A DNA stretch of 64,000 nucleotides from Parabacteroides gordonii MS-1 = DSM 23371 (lineage in GTDB: Bacteria; Bacteroidota; Bacteroidia; Bacteroidales; Tannerellaceae), in the NCBI RefSeq assembly GCF_000969825.1, contig NZ_KQ033919.1, positions 3,856,749 to 3,920,748 on the forward strand, read 5' to 3'. Both the position numbers and the translations under genes were made by a program. This document shows positions 1 to 10,215 of the stretch, piece by piece. The notes below the pieces were generated by a model. It saw only the letters and a list, made by a program, of their open reading frames with translations. It was not told where the DNA came from and made no database searches. Each line of letters starts with the position of its first letter. The stretch's first letter is position 1.

Positions 1-60
1 AATAACCGCCCGACGATCGCATGGCCTGGTGGCACCACCTCTATCAGGGGCAGACTGTAA
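1..60 (+). CDS. C-terminal end of a gene cut by the window edge
   Basis: Frame 1 is open from the first base to a TAA at 58-60 and gives a 19-residue tail ending IRGRL. A perfect inverted repeat follows at 70-109, as expected after a gene end. The fragment is too short to name a family. A second frame is also open to about base 145, so the choice of frame is an inference. Confidence 0.3.
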   Translation, partial: NNRPTIAWPGGTTSIRGRL

Positions 61-69
61 CAATTTCTT

Positions 70-109
70 CCATCCTGTCAATAAACAATGGCGTTCTTTG
101 ACAGGATGG
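70..109. terminator. perfect 12-bp inverted repeat, possible terminator
   Basis: CCATCCTGTCAA (70-81) is perfectly complementary to TTGACAGGATGG (98-109) around a 16-base loop. It lies between the truncated upstream gene and the AbiEii-type pair. No clear T-run follows on either strand, so it may be a factor-dependent terminator or a protein-binding site. Confidence 0.4.
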
Positions 110-133
110 GATTGGAGAAAAGAATATATTTGT

Positions 134-141
134 TATATTTG
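134..141 (+). promoter_or_regulatory. Bacteroidales -7 promoter element (TATATTTG)
   Basis: TATATTTG matches the Bacteroidales -7 consensus TAnnTTTG and lies 34 bases before the ATG at 175. It implies that the toxin-antitoxin transcript starts after 141. Upstream in-frame ATGs at 88 and 106 would then not be transcribed, which supports the start at 175. Confidence 0.5.
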
Positions 142-174
142 CGAGTGAAAATAGTAACAACAAATCACCTCTTT

Positions 175-495
175 ATGGAACAATCAGATAATATGGTAAG
201 CAACTTCATTGAGAAGTTTTCTCCCCATTTATTTTGGGATACTGATCGGAGTAAACTGGATTGGACAAAGCATCGTTCTTATATTGTAGAACGTGTTCTG
301 GAATACGGTTTATTTTCGGACTGGCAACTTCTCCGCAGCAGGTTATCTGTCACCGAAATAGCGAAACTGGCCAAACAGTTCCGCCAACTCGATACAAAAA
401 CCCTTGCCTTTATTTCTGCGATATCAAATACTCCTAAAGAAGAATTCAGATGTTACAATACCAAACAATCGAACCAGCCACACTGGAACTTCTAA
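175..495 (+). CDS. DUF6922-like protein, probable antitoxin partner of the AbiEii protein
   Basis: A 106-residue soluble protein, starting MEQSDNMVSNFIEKF. It has a conserved-looking SPHLFWD..LDW segment near residues 15-30, followed by helices (YIVERVLEYGLFSDW, LSVTEIAKLAKQFRQ). Proteins of this kind sit directly upstream of AbiEii-family nucleotidyltransferases in Bacteroidales and are annotated as DUF6922 (family knowledge from memory). The stop codon lies 46 bases inside the next gene, so the two are translationally coupled. The role as antitoxin is inferred from the pairing only. The start is chosen because the promoter at 134-141 excludes the upstream ATGs. Confidence 0.55.
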   Translation: MEQSDNMVSNFIEKFSPHLFWDTDRSKLDWTKHRSYIVERVLEYGLFSDWQLLRSRLSVTEIAKLAKQFRQLDTKTLAFISAISNTPKEEFRCYNTKQSNQPHWNF

Positions 496-1061
496 GAGAT
501 TTACTGGCTATCCCCGAATTTAAAAATTTACGACTGGCAGGAGGAACCTCTCTGGCTCTCCAGATTGGGCATCGTAAATCCATAGACCTCGATTTATTCG
601 GAGCAATTGAAATTGAACCGAATGAAATATTGGATATACTCAATTCTATTGGTAGCTTGACTACCATCAGGAATATGAGAAATATCCACGTATTTATGAT
701 TAACGGAATAAAAGTCGACATCATAAATTATTCTTATCCTTGGTTACATCAAGCAAATAAAGCAGATGGTTTACGTTTGGCGTCTATTGAAGACATTGCA
801 GCTATGAAATTAGCAGCAATAGCCGGACGCGGTACCCGGAAAGATTTTATAGACATTCATTTTCTTCTCAGACAATTTTCTTTACAGGAAATGCTGGATC
901 TGTACACTGCCAAATATGCAGATGGCTCCGTATTTATGATCCTGAAAAGTCTGATTTATTTTGATGATGCCGAAAATGATCCGGAACCTTTTATGTTTGA
1001 AGCCATCGATTGGAATCTGGTTAAATCTGAACTCCGCGATGAAGTTGCCAGGCTGACTTAA
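450..1061 (+). CDS. AbiEii/AbiGii-family nucleotidyltransferase (toxin)
   Basis: This 203-residue protein belongs to the DNA polymerase beta-like nucleotidyltransferase fold of AbiEii toxins. The family GG-T/S-x12-D-x-D motif is present: LAGGTSLAL at about residues 30-38 and SIDLDLFG at about 45-52. A later acidic strand, KVDIINY (about 88-94), supplies the third carboxylate. The helix ASIEDIAAMKLAAI (about 112-125) is also typical. AbiEii proteins transfer nucleotides to target molecules and arrest growth in type IV toxin-antitoxin or abortive-infection modules. The gene overlaps the upstream DUF6922-like gene by 46 bases, so it forms a two-gene operon. The target cannot be told from sequence. 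Confidence 0.75.
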   Translation: MLQYQTIEPATLELLRDLLAIPEFKNLRLAGGTSLALQIGHRKSIDLDLFGAIEIEPNEILDILNSIGSLTTIRNMRNIHVFMINGIKVDIINYSYPWLHQANKADGLRLASIEDIAAMKLAAIAGRGTRKDFIDIHFLLRQFSLQEMLDLYTAKYADGSVFMILKSLIYFDDAENDPEPFMFEAIDWNLVKSELRDEVARLT

Positions 1062-1182
1062 TTCCTTATAATATCCTTATTCCCCAATCGTATCTGTAAC
1101 CTATAGCAGATGGTGGAATGGTTTCAAAGTAACAGAACCGCTATATTTATAGACTGAACATGCTATATGATAATATTTTTTG

Positions 1183-1190
1183 TACCTTTG
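1183..1190 (+). promoter_or_regulatory. -7 promoter element of valS (TACCTTTG)
   Basis: TACCTTTG fits TAnnTTTG and lies 65 bases before the valS ATG. No strong -33 TTG is obvious at the usual 19-21 base spacing. The 193-base gap between the toxin gene and valS contains nothing else I can support. Confidence 0.5.
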
Positions 1191-1254
1191 CGAATCAAAA
1201 AATAACGGGCTGGCTGGCCTGTATTTAATAAGGATATAATTAGAACAAAACAAT

Positions 1255-3876
<2,622 letters not shown>

Positions 3877-3900
3877 GGGAAGGTTTCTTTATAAAGATAT

Positions 3901-3945
3901 AAAACATCCATGTTTGCTCCTTATTTGGACAAATATGGATGTTTT
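3901..3945 (+). terminator. Rho-independent terminator after valS
   Basis: AAAACATCCAT (3901-3911) pairs perfectly with ATGGATGTTTT (3935-3945). The stem extends inward with GTTTG/CAAAT, giving about 16 pairs. A T-rich stretch follows the hairpin. Confidence 0.75.
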
Positions 3946-4027
3946 CGTTTAAATTCCTGGAATAAAAGGAATAATCTATTTGTTTTTTGCTAACTTGCAG
4001 GCCTTGATTGTACAAGTTTTGCGGGAA

Positions 4028-5995
4028 ATGAGGGTAATTAGAGGGTATTTGTTAATCTTTTTAGTTTTTGTGTGGGGCTGTACCCTTCCATTAACTATAT
4101 ACGGCGCTGAAGTGATAGAAAAAACGCCTTCACTGGATTCGCTCTTTGCGTTGGCGCAAGCGAATGTTCAACAACAGAAAGGGTTTGATTATACGACACA
4201 GTTACTGGAACTGTCCAGGCAGCAAAAAGACAGGCTTCAGGAAGCCAATGCCATGTTTTGTTATGTACGGTATTATTACTCCAAGAATCCGGACAGTATG
4301 TATTTCTGGATGCAAAAAGCTTTGCCTTTATTTCTGGAACAGGAGAGGTATGTCGAATATTTCCGGATGAAAGCCTGGTATATTTATGTGCTGAACCGGA
4401 CGAAAAGGAATGAAGAAGCGCTGAAATACGTATCCGGCCTGAGGGAAGAGGCCGGTCGTTTGAAATTCCCGGAAGGAATGGAGATGGCCAACCAGGCATT
4501 GGCCGATTTCTATTTATCCAATAATTTAGGTGAAGAAGGAGTGGCTTTATACGAGGAAGTGATCCGGAGTATGGAGATGCGGAATGCCCCGCTCATCAAA
4601 AGGATCAATATTGTCAGGCAGCTGATGAACAAAGCGCTCGACCCGGATATCCGGATGAAATACGTAAAGCGGCTGGATGATTATATACATATATGTAAGA
4701 GCAGGAATATGGACTGGCTGGATGAAGAGATACCTCTCTATTATCTGGAATATGTCGCACACCGGCATTATGCTATCGAATATATAAAGAGGAATGAACT
4801 TCAGGAGGCCTTGTCTCATCTGAAAAAGGCAGAAGAACTGTTGGGGCAGCATGAGATGTTCAGTTATAAGAATGAATTGCTGACCATTTACGGATATTAT
4901 TACAAACAAAGCAAACAGTATAACCGCGCGTTGGTTGTTTACGATTCTTTATTGCCGCTTTGGCGTAAGCGGAATACGATGGACTCTTATCTGGAAACAT
5001 TGCAGGATAAAGCAGACGTTTTGTTGGAAAGCGGAAGAGACAGAGCAGCATCGCTGGCCTATAAAGAATATGCTTTCCTGAACGATTCTTTATCGAAAGT
5101 CCGCTTCTATGACGAGCTGGCAGAAATGAAAACGCAGCATGAGGTGGATAAGCTGGAACTGAAAAATAAGCAGATGGATCTGGAAGTAGCCCAGGCGCAT
5201 TCCCATCTCCTGCAAATGGGGGGAGGAGCGGCTCTTTTATTTGTCTTATGTTGTTTGCTGGGATATATATCGTATAGCCGCCATCGCTATGGTCAGCAAT
5301 TGAAAGTGGCAAAGGAAAAGGCGGAAGAAGCCGACCGGATGAAATCGGCATTCCTGGCTAATATGAACCATGAGATACGTACGCCGTTGAATGCCATTGT
5401 CGGTTTCTCGCAGGTACTGGTAGATGAAGATGATTTGGAAACGCGTCAGGAATATGCGGATATTATCCAAAGTAACAATGAATTGCTTCAGCGTTTGATC
5501 GCGGATGTCCTCGATATTTCGAAGATAGAATCCAACACGATGGCTTTGACTTATGCCGAACATGATCTTCCCGTCCTGATGAAAGAGATATATAATGTAA
5601 TACGGCTCAGGATGCCGGAGGAGGTGGAGCTGGAACTTAATGAATGCCCGCCGCAACTTTTTTGTACAGATCGTAATCGTCTTACGCAAATTCTTACTAA
5701 CTTGCTGACCAATGCGATTAAGCATACGGAAAAAGGTTTTATCCGCTTTGGTTATCAGGTAACCGCAACTGATATTATCTTTTCAGTGGAAGATTCGGGA
5801 GAAGGTATTCCCGAAGATAAGTTGGAAAAGATATTCAGCCGTTTCGTTCAGTTGAATGACTGGAGTAAAGGGGTAGGACTGGGGTTGGCAATTTGTAAAG
5901 GCCTTATTACTCAGATGGGTGGGACGATCAGTGTCTCTTCCGTGTTTGGTGAAGGTTCCACTTTTACGGTTGTGCTGCCTCTGAAGAAACCGTAA
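4028..5995 (+). CDS. TPR-containing membrane histidine kinase
   Basis: A sensor kinase of 655 residues. It has an N-terminal signal/anchor (RGYLLIFLVFVWGCTLPL), a periplasmic alpha-helical region of TPR-like repeats (about 40-385), a second membrane segment (ALLFVLCCLLGYISY, about 400-415), then a cytoplasmic kinase core. The H-box FLANMNHEIRTPLNAI carries the phospho-acceptor His448. The N-box (LTNLLTNAIKHTEKG), G1 (DSGEGIPEDK) and G2 (GVGLGLAICKGL) are intact. No receiver or DNA-binding domain is attached and no regulator gene is adjacent, so the partner is unknown. An in-frame ATG exists at 3980, but 4028 places the signal sequence at the N terminus. Confidence 0.85.
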   Translation: MRVIRGYLLIFLVFVWGCTLPLTIYGAEVIEKTPSLDSLFALAQANVQQQKGFDYTTQLLELSRQQKDRLQEANAMFCYVRYYYSKNPDSMYFWMQKALPLFLEQERYVEYFRMKAWYIYVLNRTKRNEEALKYVSGLREEAGRLKFPEGMEMANQALADFYLSNNLGEEGVALYEEVIRSMEMRNAPLIKRINIVRQLMNKALDPDIRMKYVKRLDDYIHICKSRNMDWLDEEIPLYYLEYVAHRHYAIEYIKRNELQEALSHLKKAEELLGQHEMFSYKNELLTIYGYYYKQSKQYNRALVVYDSLLPLWRKRNTMDSYLETLQDKADVLLESGRDRAASLAYKEYAFLNDSLSKVRFYDELAEMKTQHEVDKLELKNKQMDLEVAQAHSHLLQMGGGAALLFVLCCLLGYISYSRHRYGQQLKVAKEKAEEADRMKSAFLANMNHEIRTPLNAIVGFSQVLVDEDDLETRQEYADIIQSNNELLQRLIADVLDISKIESNTMALTYAEHDLPVLMKEIYNVIRLRMPEEVELELNECPPQLFCTDRNRLTQILTNLLTNAIKHTEKGFIRFGYQVTATDIIFSVEDSGEGIPEDKLEKIFSRFVQLNDWSKGVGLGLAICKGLITQMGGTISVSSVFGEGSTFTVVLPLKKP

Positions 5996-6019
5996 TATAT
6001 TATTTACATTAATTATACC

Positions 6020-6871
6020 ATGAAGAATTCTAGAAGAAACTTTTTTAGACAAGGACTTGCCGGAGCCATATTGTTAGGGTCGGCAGGTGTAGTAAAAGCC
6101 GGCTTACCGGACAGGATCATTCCCAAGGCTGCGAAGTCTGTAAATCCCTGGCATCTGGGGATGGCGGGCTATACATTTGTTAATTTTGATTTGGATACTA
6201 CACTAAAGACTTTGGAGAGACTCGATATTCATTATCTTTGTATCAAGGATTTCCATTTGCCGTTTGATAGTACGGATGAGCAGATCAAGGCATTTCATGA
6301 AAAATGTGCTGCCCATAAAGTAACAGGATATGCCGTAGGGCCTATCTATATGAAGAGTGAAGAGGAAATCGACCGGGGTTTCGAGTATGCGAAACGTGTA
6401 GGGGTGAAGTTGATTGTGGGCGTACCCAATTACGAATTGCTTCCTTACGTGGACAAGAAAGTAAAGGAGTATGATTACCATTATGCGATCCATTTGCATG
6501 GGCCCGATATTAAAACTTATCCGGATGCAACGGATGTATGGGAGCATACGAAAGACCTGGATCCGCGTATCGGAATGTGTCTGGATATTGGCCATGATCT
6601 GCGTAACGGCTGTAACCCGGTTACCGACCTGAAGAAATATCATACCCGGGTGTTCGATATGCATATTAAGGATGTAACGGATTCGTCGAAAGCGGGTGTA
6701 GGCATAGAGATCGGTCGCGGAAAGATCGACTTCCCGGCATTGATGAAGATGATGCGCGAAGTGAACTATACCGGTATGTGCAGCCTGGAATACGAGAAGG
6801 ATATGAAAGATCCTTTCCTCGGGATCGCAGAGTCGATCGGCTATTTCAAGGCGGTGAGCGATATTGTATAA
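6020..6871 (+). CDS. exported sugar phosphate isomerase/epimerase-like TIM-barrel protein
   Basis: A 283-residue protein of the AP-endonuclease-2/xylose isomerase-like TIM-barrel family. The N terminus SRRNFFRQGLAGAILLGSAG resembles a twin-arginine export signal. Family features include the metal-site-like strands GMCLDIGHD (about 187-195), FDMHIKDV (about 213-220) and CSLEYEKD (about 254-261), which supply the acidic and His ligands. The substrate cannot be assigned from sequence. Such proteins in Bacteroidales often sit in sugar or inositol metabolism. The gene lies 24 bases after the kinase gene and ends at a terminator. Confidence 0.8.
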   Translation: MKNSRRNFFRQGLAGAILLGSAGVVKAGLPDRIIPKAAKSVNPWHLGMAGYTFVNFDLDTTLKTLERLDIHYLCIKDFHLPFDSTDEQIKAFHEKCAAHKVTGYAVGPIYMKSEEEIDRGFEYAKRVGVKLIVGVPNYELLPYVDKKVKEYDYHYAIHLHGPDIKTYPDATDVWEHTKDLDPRIGMCLDIGHDLRNGCNPVTDLKKYHTRVFDMHIKDVTDSSKAGVGIEIGRGKIDFPALMKMMREVNYTGMCSLEYEKDMKDPFLGIAESIGYFKAVSDIV

Positions 6872-6876
6872 TGTAG

Positions 6877-6902
6877 GGGCGGACTTTGTTCCGCCCTCTT
6901 TT
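6877..6902 (+). terminator. Rho-independent terminator after the epimerase gene
   Basis: GGGCGGA (6877-6883) pairs with TCCGCCC (6890-6896) and is followed by TCTTTT. It lies just before the next ATG at 6916, which argues against the upstream in-frame ATG at 6886 for the next gene. Confidence 0.65.
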
Positions 6903-6915
6903 AAACAGAAGAGTG

Positions 6916-7947
6916 ATGAGAAGTGCGTTTTATTTGTTGGCAATTTGCCTGTTGACATCTTGTAGTTCGATCAACTATATGGCGATTGAAACATACAATC
7001 CGGCCGAAATAACTTTCCCGGGGAATGTCGGTAAGATACTGGTAGTGAATAATGCAGTACCTCAGCCCGATGATGTAGGCTGCCAGCTAAGCTTGTTCGG
7101 TACAAAGCAGGATACCTGTCATGTAAAGGTCGACAGCGCCTTGTTTGATGCTTGTCGCGGATTGGGGAAAGCGATGGTCGACGTTTCTTTCTTTAATGAT
7201 GTGCTTCTTTATCAGGATGCAACCCGCAAGGATGATGTTTATTATGAAGATAAGAAACTGACTCAGGAGGAGGTCGATGCTTTATGTGATGAAACGGGAG
7301 CTGATGCGGTAGTATCGCTGGATCGTATGTTATTCGAGTCTGCAAAAGATGTCGTTGCATTTGCGGAAGGCTATGTGGCCGGAGATATCAGTGTGAAGAT
7401 GTCGGGAGTAATACGTGCTTATCTGCGTAACAGGCCTAATCCTCTGGCGACTGTTTATGTGACCGACAGCCTTTTCTTTTCGGAAAGTTCTTATAATCAG
7501 ATCCTGTTGGATCAGATGTTGCCAACGATGGAAAGTGCCGTACGTACGTCGGCCGAGTATATCGGTATGAGAACCAGTCCTAATTTTGTTCCTCACTGGA
7601 CCCAGGAAACCCGCTGGTTCTATTCCGGCATGGGAGCACGCTGGAAGGAAGCCACTGCTTATGCCCGGACGGAGAAGTGGGATAAGGCGGCCGAGCGGTG
7701 GGAACATCTATACAATAATTCCAATAGTTGGAAGACGCAGGCGAAAGCTGCATCGAACATCGCTTTGGGATATGAGATGAAAAGTGAACTGAAGGAGGCA
7801 TATGAATGGGCTAAGAAGTCGCATGAGTTATTTAAAAAGAACGAAGGCGGCGAGAGTAAGAATGCCAGTCTTTTATACCTTTACGTAGAGGCTTTGATGA
7901 ACCGGATACGCTCCGATAAAAAACTTAATATGCAATTTGGAGAATAA
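6916..7947 (+). CDS. DUF6340-like lipoprotein with a TPR-like C terminus
   Basis: A 343-residue lipoprotein. The N terminus MRSAFYLLAICLLTSCSS is a type II signal peptide with lipobox LTSC. The middle part resembles DUF6340 proteins of Bacteroidales. The C-terminal third (GARWKEATAYARTEKWDKAAERWEHLY onward) looks like TPR repeats. Function is unknown. The start at 6916 is used because the ATG at 6886 lies inside the preceding terminator and would put extra charged residues before the signal peptide. Confidence 0.75.
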   Translation: MRSAFYLLAICLLTSCSSINYMAIETYNPAEITFPGNVGKILVVNNAVPQPDDVGCQLSLFGTKQDTCHVKVDSALFDACRGLGKAMVDVSFFNDVLLYQDATRKDDVYYEDKKLTQEEVDALCDETGADAVVSLDRMLFESAKDVVAFAEGYVAGDISVKMSGVIRAYLRNRPNPLATVYVTDSLFFSESSYNQILLDQMLPTMESAVRTSAEYIGMRTSPNFVPHWTQETRWFYSGMGARWKEATAYARTEKWDKAAERWEHLYNNSNSWKTQAKAASNIALGYEMKSELKEAYEWAKKSHELFKKNEGGESKNASLLYLYVEALMNRIRSDKKLNMQFGE

Positions 7948-7962
7948 TATCATATATTCTCC
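7939..7962. terminator. hairpin after the DUF6340-like gene
   Basis: GGAGAAT (7939-7945) is complementary to ATTCTCC (7956-7962). The left arm overlaps the end of the coding region. No long T-run follows, so termination is only likely. Confidence 0.4.
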
Positions 7963-7972
7963 GAATTATTAT

Positions 7973-7980
7973 TACTTTTG
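7973..7980 (+). promoter_or_regulatory. -7 promoter element (TACTTTTG)
   Basis: TACTTTTG fits TAnnTTTG and lies 32 bases before the ATG at 8013. It separates that gene from the DUF6340-like gene upstream. Confidence 0.5.
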
Positions 7981-8012
7981 ACAGACGATTCAAAAAGAAT
8001 AAAAAAAGAGTT

Positions 8013-8474
8013 ATGAGTGCAAATAATGCAAAGATTCAGTCTGTCCTGGAGACAACCTTTACTTCCGCTATCGGAAAACTGACTGCCGACGATTCCAATA
8101 GCTATCACAGTGATCTATATGTCCAGGCAGACCCTGAAAGCGGGGAGCTGCAAATCTATGATGAAGAAGAGCGGTTGCTGGACAAGACAATCGTATTCGA
8201 CTGGGTAGACTGTCCCTGTGATGAAGATAAATTCAATAAACAGGTAGCCAACACCCTGAAATCTGTGCTGACTCTTTTAGTGGCAAAAAATATTTTTGAC
8301 AGTCCTCATATTACGAAACCTTTCTCTGTAAGCTTAACAGATGAGGATTTCGTTGTAATAGAGGAACTTCTCTTTCTTGACGATGAAGTTTTGCGTGCCG
8401 ACGATCCGCTGTTGAAAGATTTAGATGCAGATTTAGATGATTTTTTAGCCAAACTTCTTTCAGATGTCGAATAG
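8013..8474 (+). CDS. conserved hypothetical acidic protein
   Basis: A 153-residue soluble, strongly acidic protein. It has no signal peptide or membrane segment and ends in an Asp-rich tail (LLKDLDADLDDFLAKLL). The central segment VFDWVDCPCDEDKF contains two close cysteines, but no metal-site pattern can be argued. I do not recognise the family. It has its own promoter and is followed at 60 bases by tRNA-Thr. Confidence 0.65.
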   Translation: MSANNAKIQSVLETTFTSAIGKLTADDSNSYHSDLYVQADPESGELQIYDEEERLLDKTIVFDWVDCPCDEDKFNKQVANTLKSVLTLLVAKNIFDSPHITKPFSVSLTDEDFVVIEELLFLDDEVLRADDPLLKDLDADLDDFLAKLLSDVE

Positions 8475-8533
8475 AGTTTTTACATTTGTGCCCGAATTGA
8501 AAAACAAGTAACAAAGAATATATATTCAATGTT

Positions 8534-8606
<73 letters not shown>

Positions 8607-8617
8607 CACAATCTCAG

Positions 8618-8649
8618 GCAGTTATCCAGGAAAGATAACTGCTTTTTTT
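8618..8649 (+). terminator. Rho-independent terminator after tRNA-Thr
   Basis: GCAGTTATC (8618-8626) pairs with GATAACTGC (8634-8642), followed by seven T residues. Confidence 0.85.
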
Positions 8650-8731
8650 ATTGCTTTTCTGTGCTTTTCGCAGTTTGTTTATACCTGCATTTTTCTACTA
8701 ATTACGATTTTAAAGTAATCAATACAACAAA

Positions 8732-9331
8732 ATGGATAAAAAAGAAGTGATTTTCGTACTCTTAAATGAGTTTGCCGATTGGGAAGGAGCTTATATCGCT
8801 ACCTGTCTGAATTTGGGAGTAAAGCCCGGAAGCCCGGTCAACTATATAGTAAAGACAATGTCTGTAACGAAAGACCCTGTTATGTCGATAGGTGGCTTTA
8901 AAGTATTGCCCGATTACGACGTAAATGATATGCCAAAGGATCATTCCGGATTGATATTGATTGGCGGCATGCGTTGGTTCTCGCCCGAAGCAGTACAAAT
9001 CGTTCCGCTTGTCGAGGAAGCAATCAGGGAGAATAAATTGGTTGCCGGAATATGCAATGCTTCGGTATTTCTTGGGGCAAACGGATTTCTAAACAATGTA
9101 AAGCATACAAGCAACGGATTGGATTATCTGAAACAATATGCAGGAGAGAAATATACAGGAGAAGCCGGCTATGTAAACAAACATGCTGTAAGAGACGGAA
9201 ATATTGTGACTGCCAATGGTACCGCTCCATTGGATTTCTGCCGTGAAATCTTGTATGCATTAGATGCTGATACACCTGAAATAATAGAAGAAAGCTATCA
9301 GTTTTACACGAATGGCCTATCGCCGAGGTAA
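8732..9331 (+). CDS. DJ-1/PfpI-family protein (class I glutamine amidotransferase-like)
   Basis: A 199-residue cytoplasmic protein of the DJ-1/PfpI superfamily. The nucleophile elbow is VAGICNASVFLG (about residues 104-115), with the Cys at about 108. The strand SGLILIGGMRWF precedes it. Members act as chaperones, glyoxalases or proteases. The subfamily and true substrate are not evident. It stands alone, followed by the long gene-free repeat region. Confidence 0.8.
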   Translation: MDKKEVIFVLLNEFADWEGAYIATCLNLGVKPGSPVNYIVKTMSVTKDPVMSIGGFKVLPDYDVNDMPKDHSGLILIGGMRWFSPEAVQIVPLVEEAIRENKLVAGICNASVFLGANGFLNNVKHTSNGLDYLKQYAGEKYTGEAGYVNKHAVRDGNIVTANGTAPLDFCREILYALDADTPEIIEESYQFYTNGLSPR

Positions 9332-9349
9332 TCATGTAAAATAAGGTAA

Positions 9350-9835
9350 TATACCCTTCACTCTTCACTTTTTATATGGTAATCTATTGATTATTATTTA
9401 TTTAATAATGAGTGTGCAGGGTGAATGGTTTAATAGAAAGGTGAATGGTTTAATCTAACCCTTCACCTTTCTGTATATAGCATGTCTCCGGTAACTTAAA
9501 TAGTATCTTTCCCCTTATTATCCATTACCATCAAACCTATTACAAACTAACTCTTTAGTTATTACTTATAAATCCGGAGAGCATCATCGTTACGCATTGT
9601 GACCTATGTCGTTAAGTAAATGAGTCGTAATATCCGGCTTAATCGGTCGTAGCTCTTTATTTAGTAATCAATAGTATAAGTCATTAAAGTAACTAATCTA
9701 AAAGAGACTATGGTGAAGGGTTTATACAAACTATTCACCTTTTCAGGAAACCATTCACTCAAAAATAGAAACTTTATGCGTTGATATATATAATGTTTTA
9801 TCCTTATTAGTGAAGGGTGAATGGTTTTTATTATA
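9350..9835. repeat. cluster of degenerate GTGAAGGG/GTGAATGGTTTA repeats in a gene-free stretch
   Basis: No plausible gene lies between 9332 and 10215. GGTGAATGGTTTAAT occurs at 9420-9434 and again at 9440-9454. Related words occur on both strands: CCCTTCACC near 9459, GGTGAAGGGTTTA near 9712, AACTATTCACC and AACCATTCAC near 9730-9755, and GTGAAGGGTGAATGGTTT near 9812. The pattern suggests a decayed repeat family or a structured region. I see no ORF or CRISPR geometry. Confidence 0.5.
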
Positions 9836-9902
9836 TAAAAGTAGGATGATATGAGTATTTCACATATTGCCAGTTTTGAGTCTTTGATAATAGCGACCGG
9901 TT

Positions 9903-10073
9903 GTAACTGTCTCCCCTCTTGAGAGGGGGAAGGGGGTGTGTTATAATACTGCCTATAAACGGGCCTTAATTAATAACACATTAATATATTTAAGCCATAC
10001 ATATGTTTTTTGCCGGTTTTATTTACTGGCATTTACACACCCCCTACCCCCTCTCAAGAGGGGAGCTGGTTAC
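9903..10073. repeat. 171-bp long inverted-repeat element (MITE- or REP-like)
   Basis: The core arms 9911-9941 and 10035-10065 are complementary over 31 bases with one mismatch (CTCCCCTCTTGAGAGGGGG and its complement form most of each arm). Matching GTAAC/GTTAC extends them to 9903 and 10073. The spacer of about 93 bases is AT-rich and encodes nothing. Each arm itself contains the smaller palindrome CCCCTCTTGAGAGGGG. It lies between the PfpI-like gene and the ABC transporter gene. Confidence 0.7.
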
Positions 10074-10178
10074 CATCAGTCACTAATCAGATAGCTCAGT
10101 TTTTTCTAATTGTGGACATCATTCATTATTAATTCCGTCAATAGATCATTTTTTTATTTCCGTATGCCTGAAAGTTTT

Positions 10179-10186
10179 TATCTTTG
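10179..10186 (+). promoter_or_regulatory. -7 promoter element (TATCTTTG) of the ABC transporter gene
   Basis: TATCTTTG fits TAnnTTTG and lies 30 bases before the ATG at 10216. Confidence 0.5.
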
Positions 10187-10215
10187 TCCTGTAAATCATC
10201 ATTATCTATGAATAT

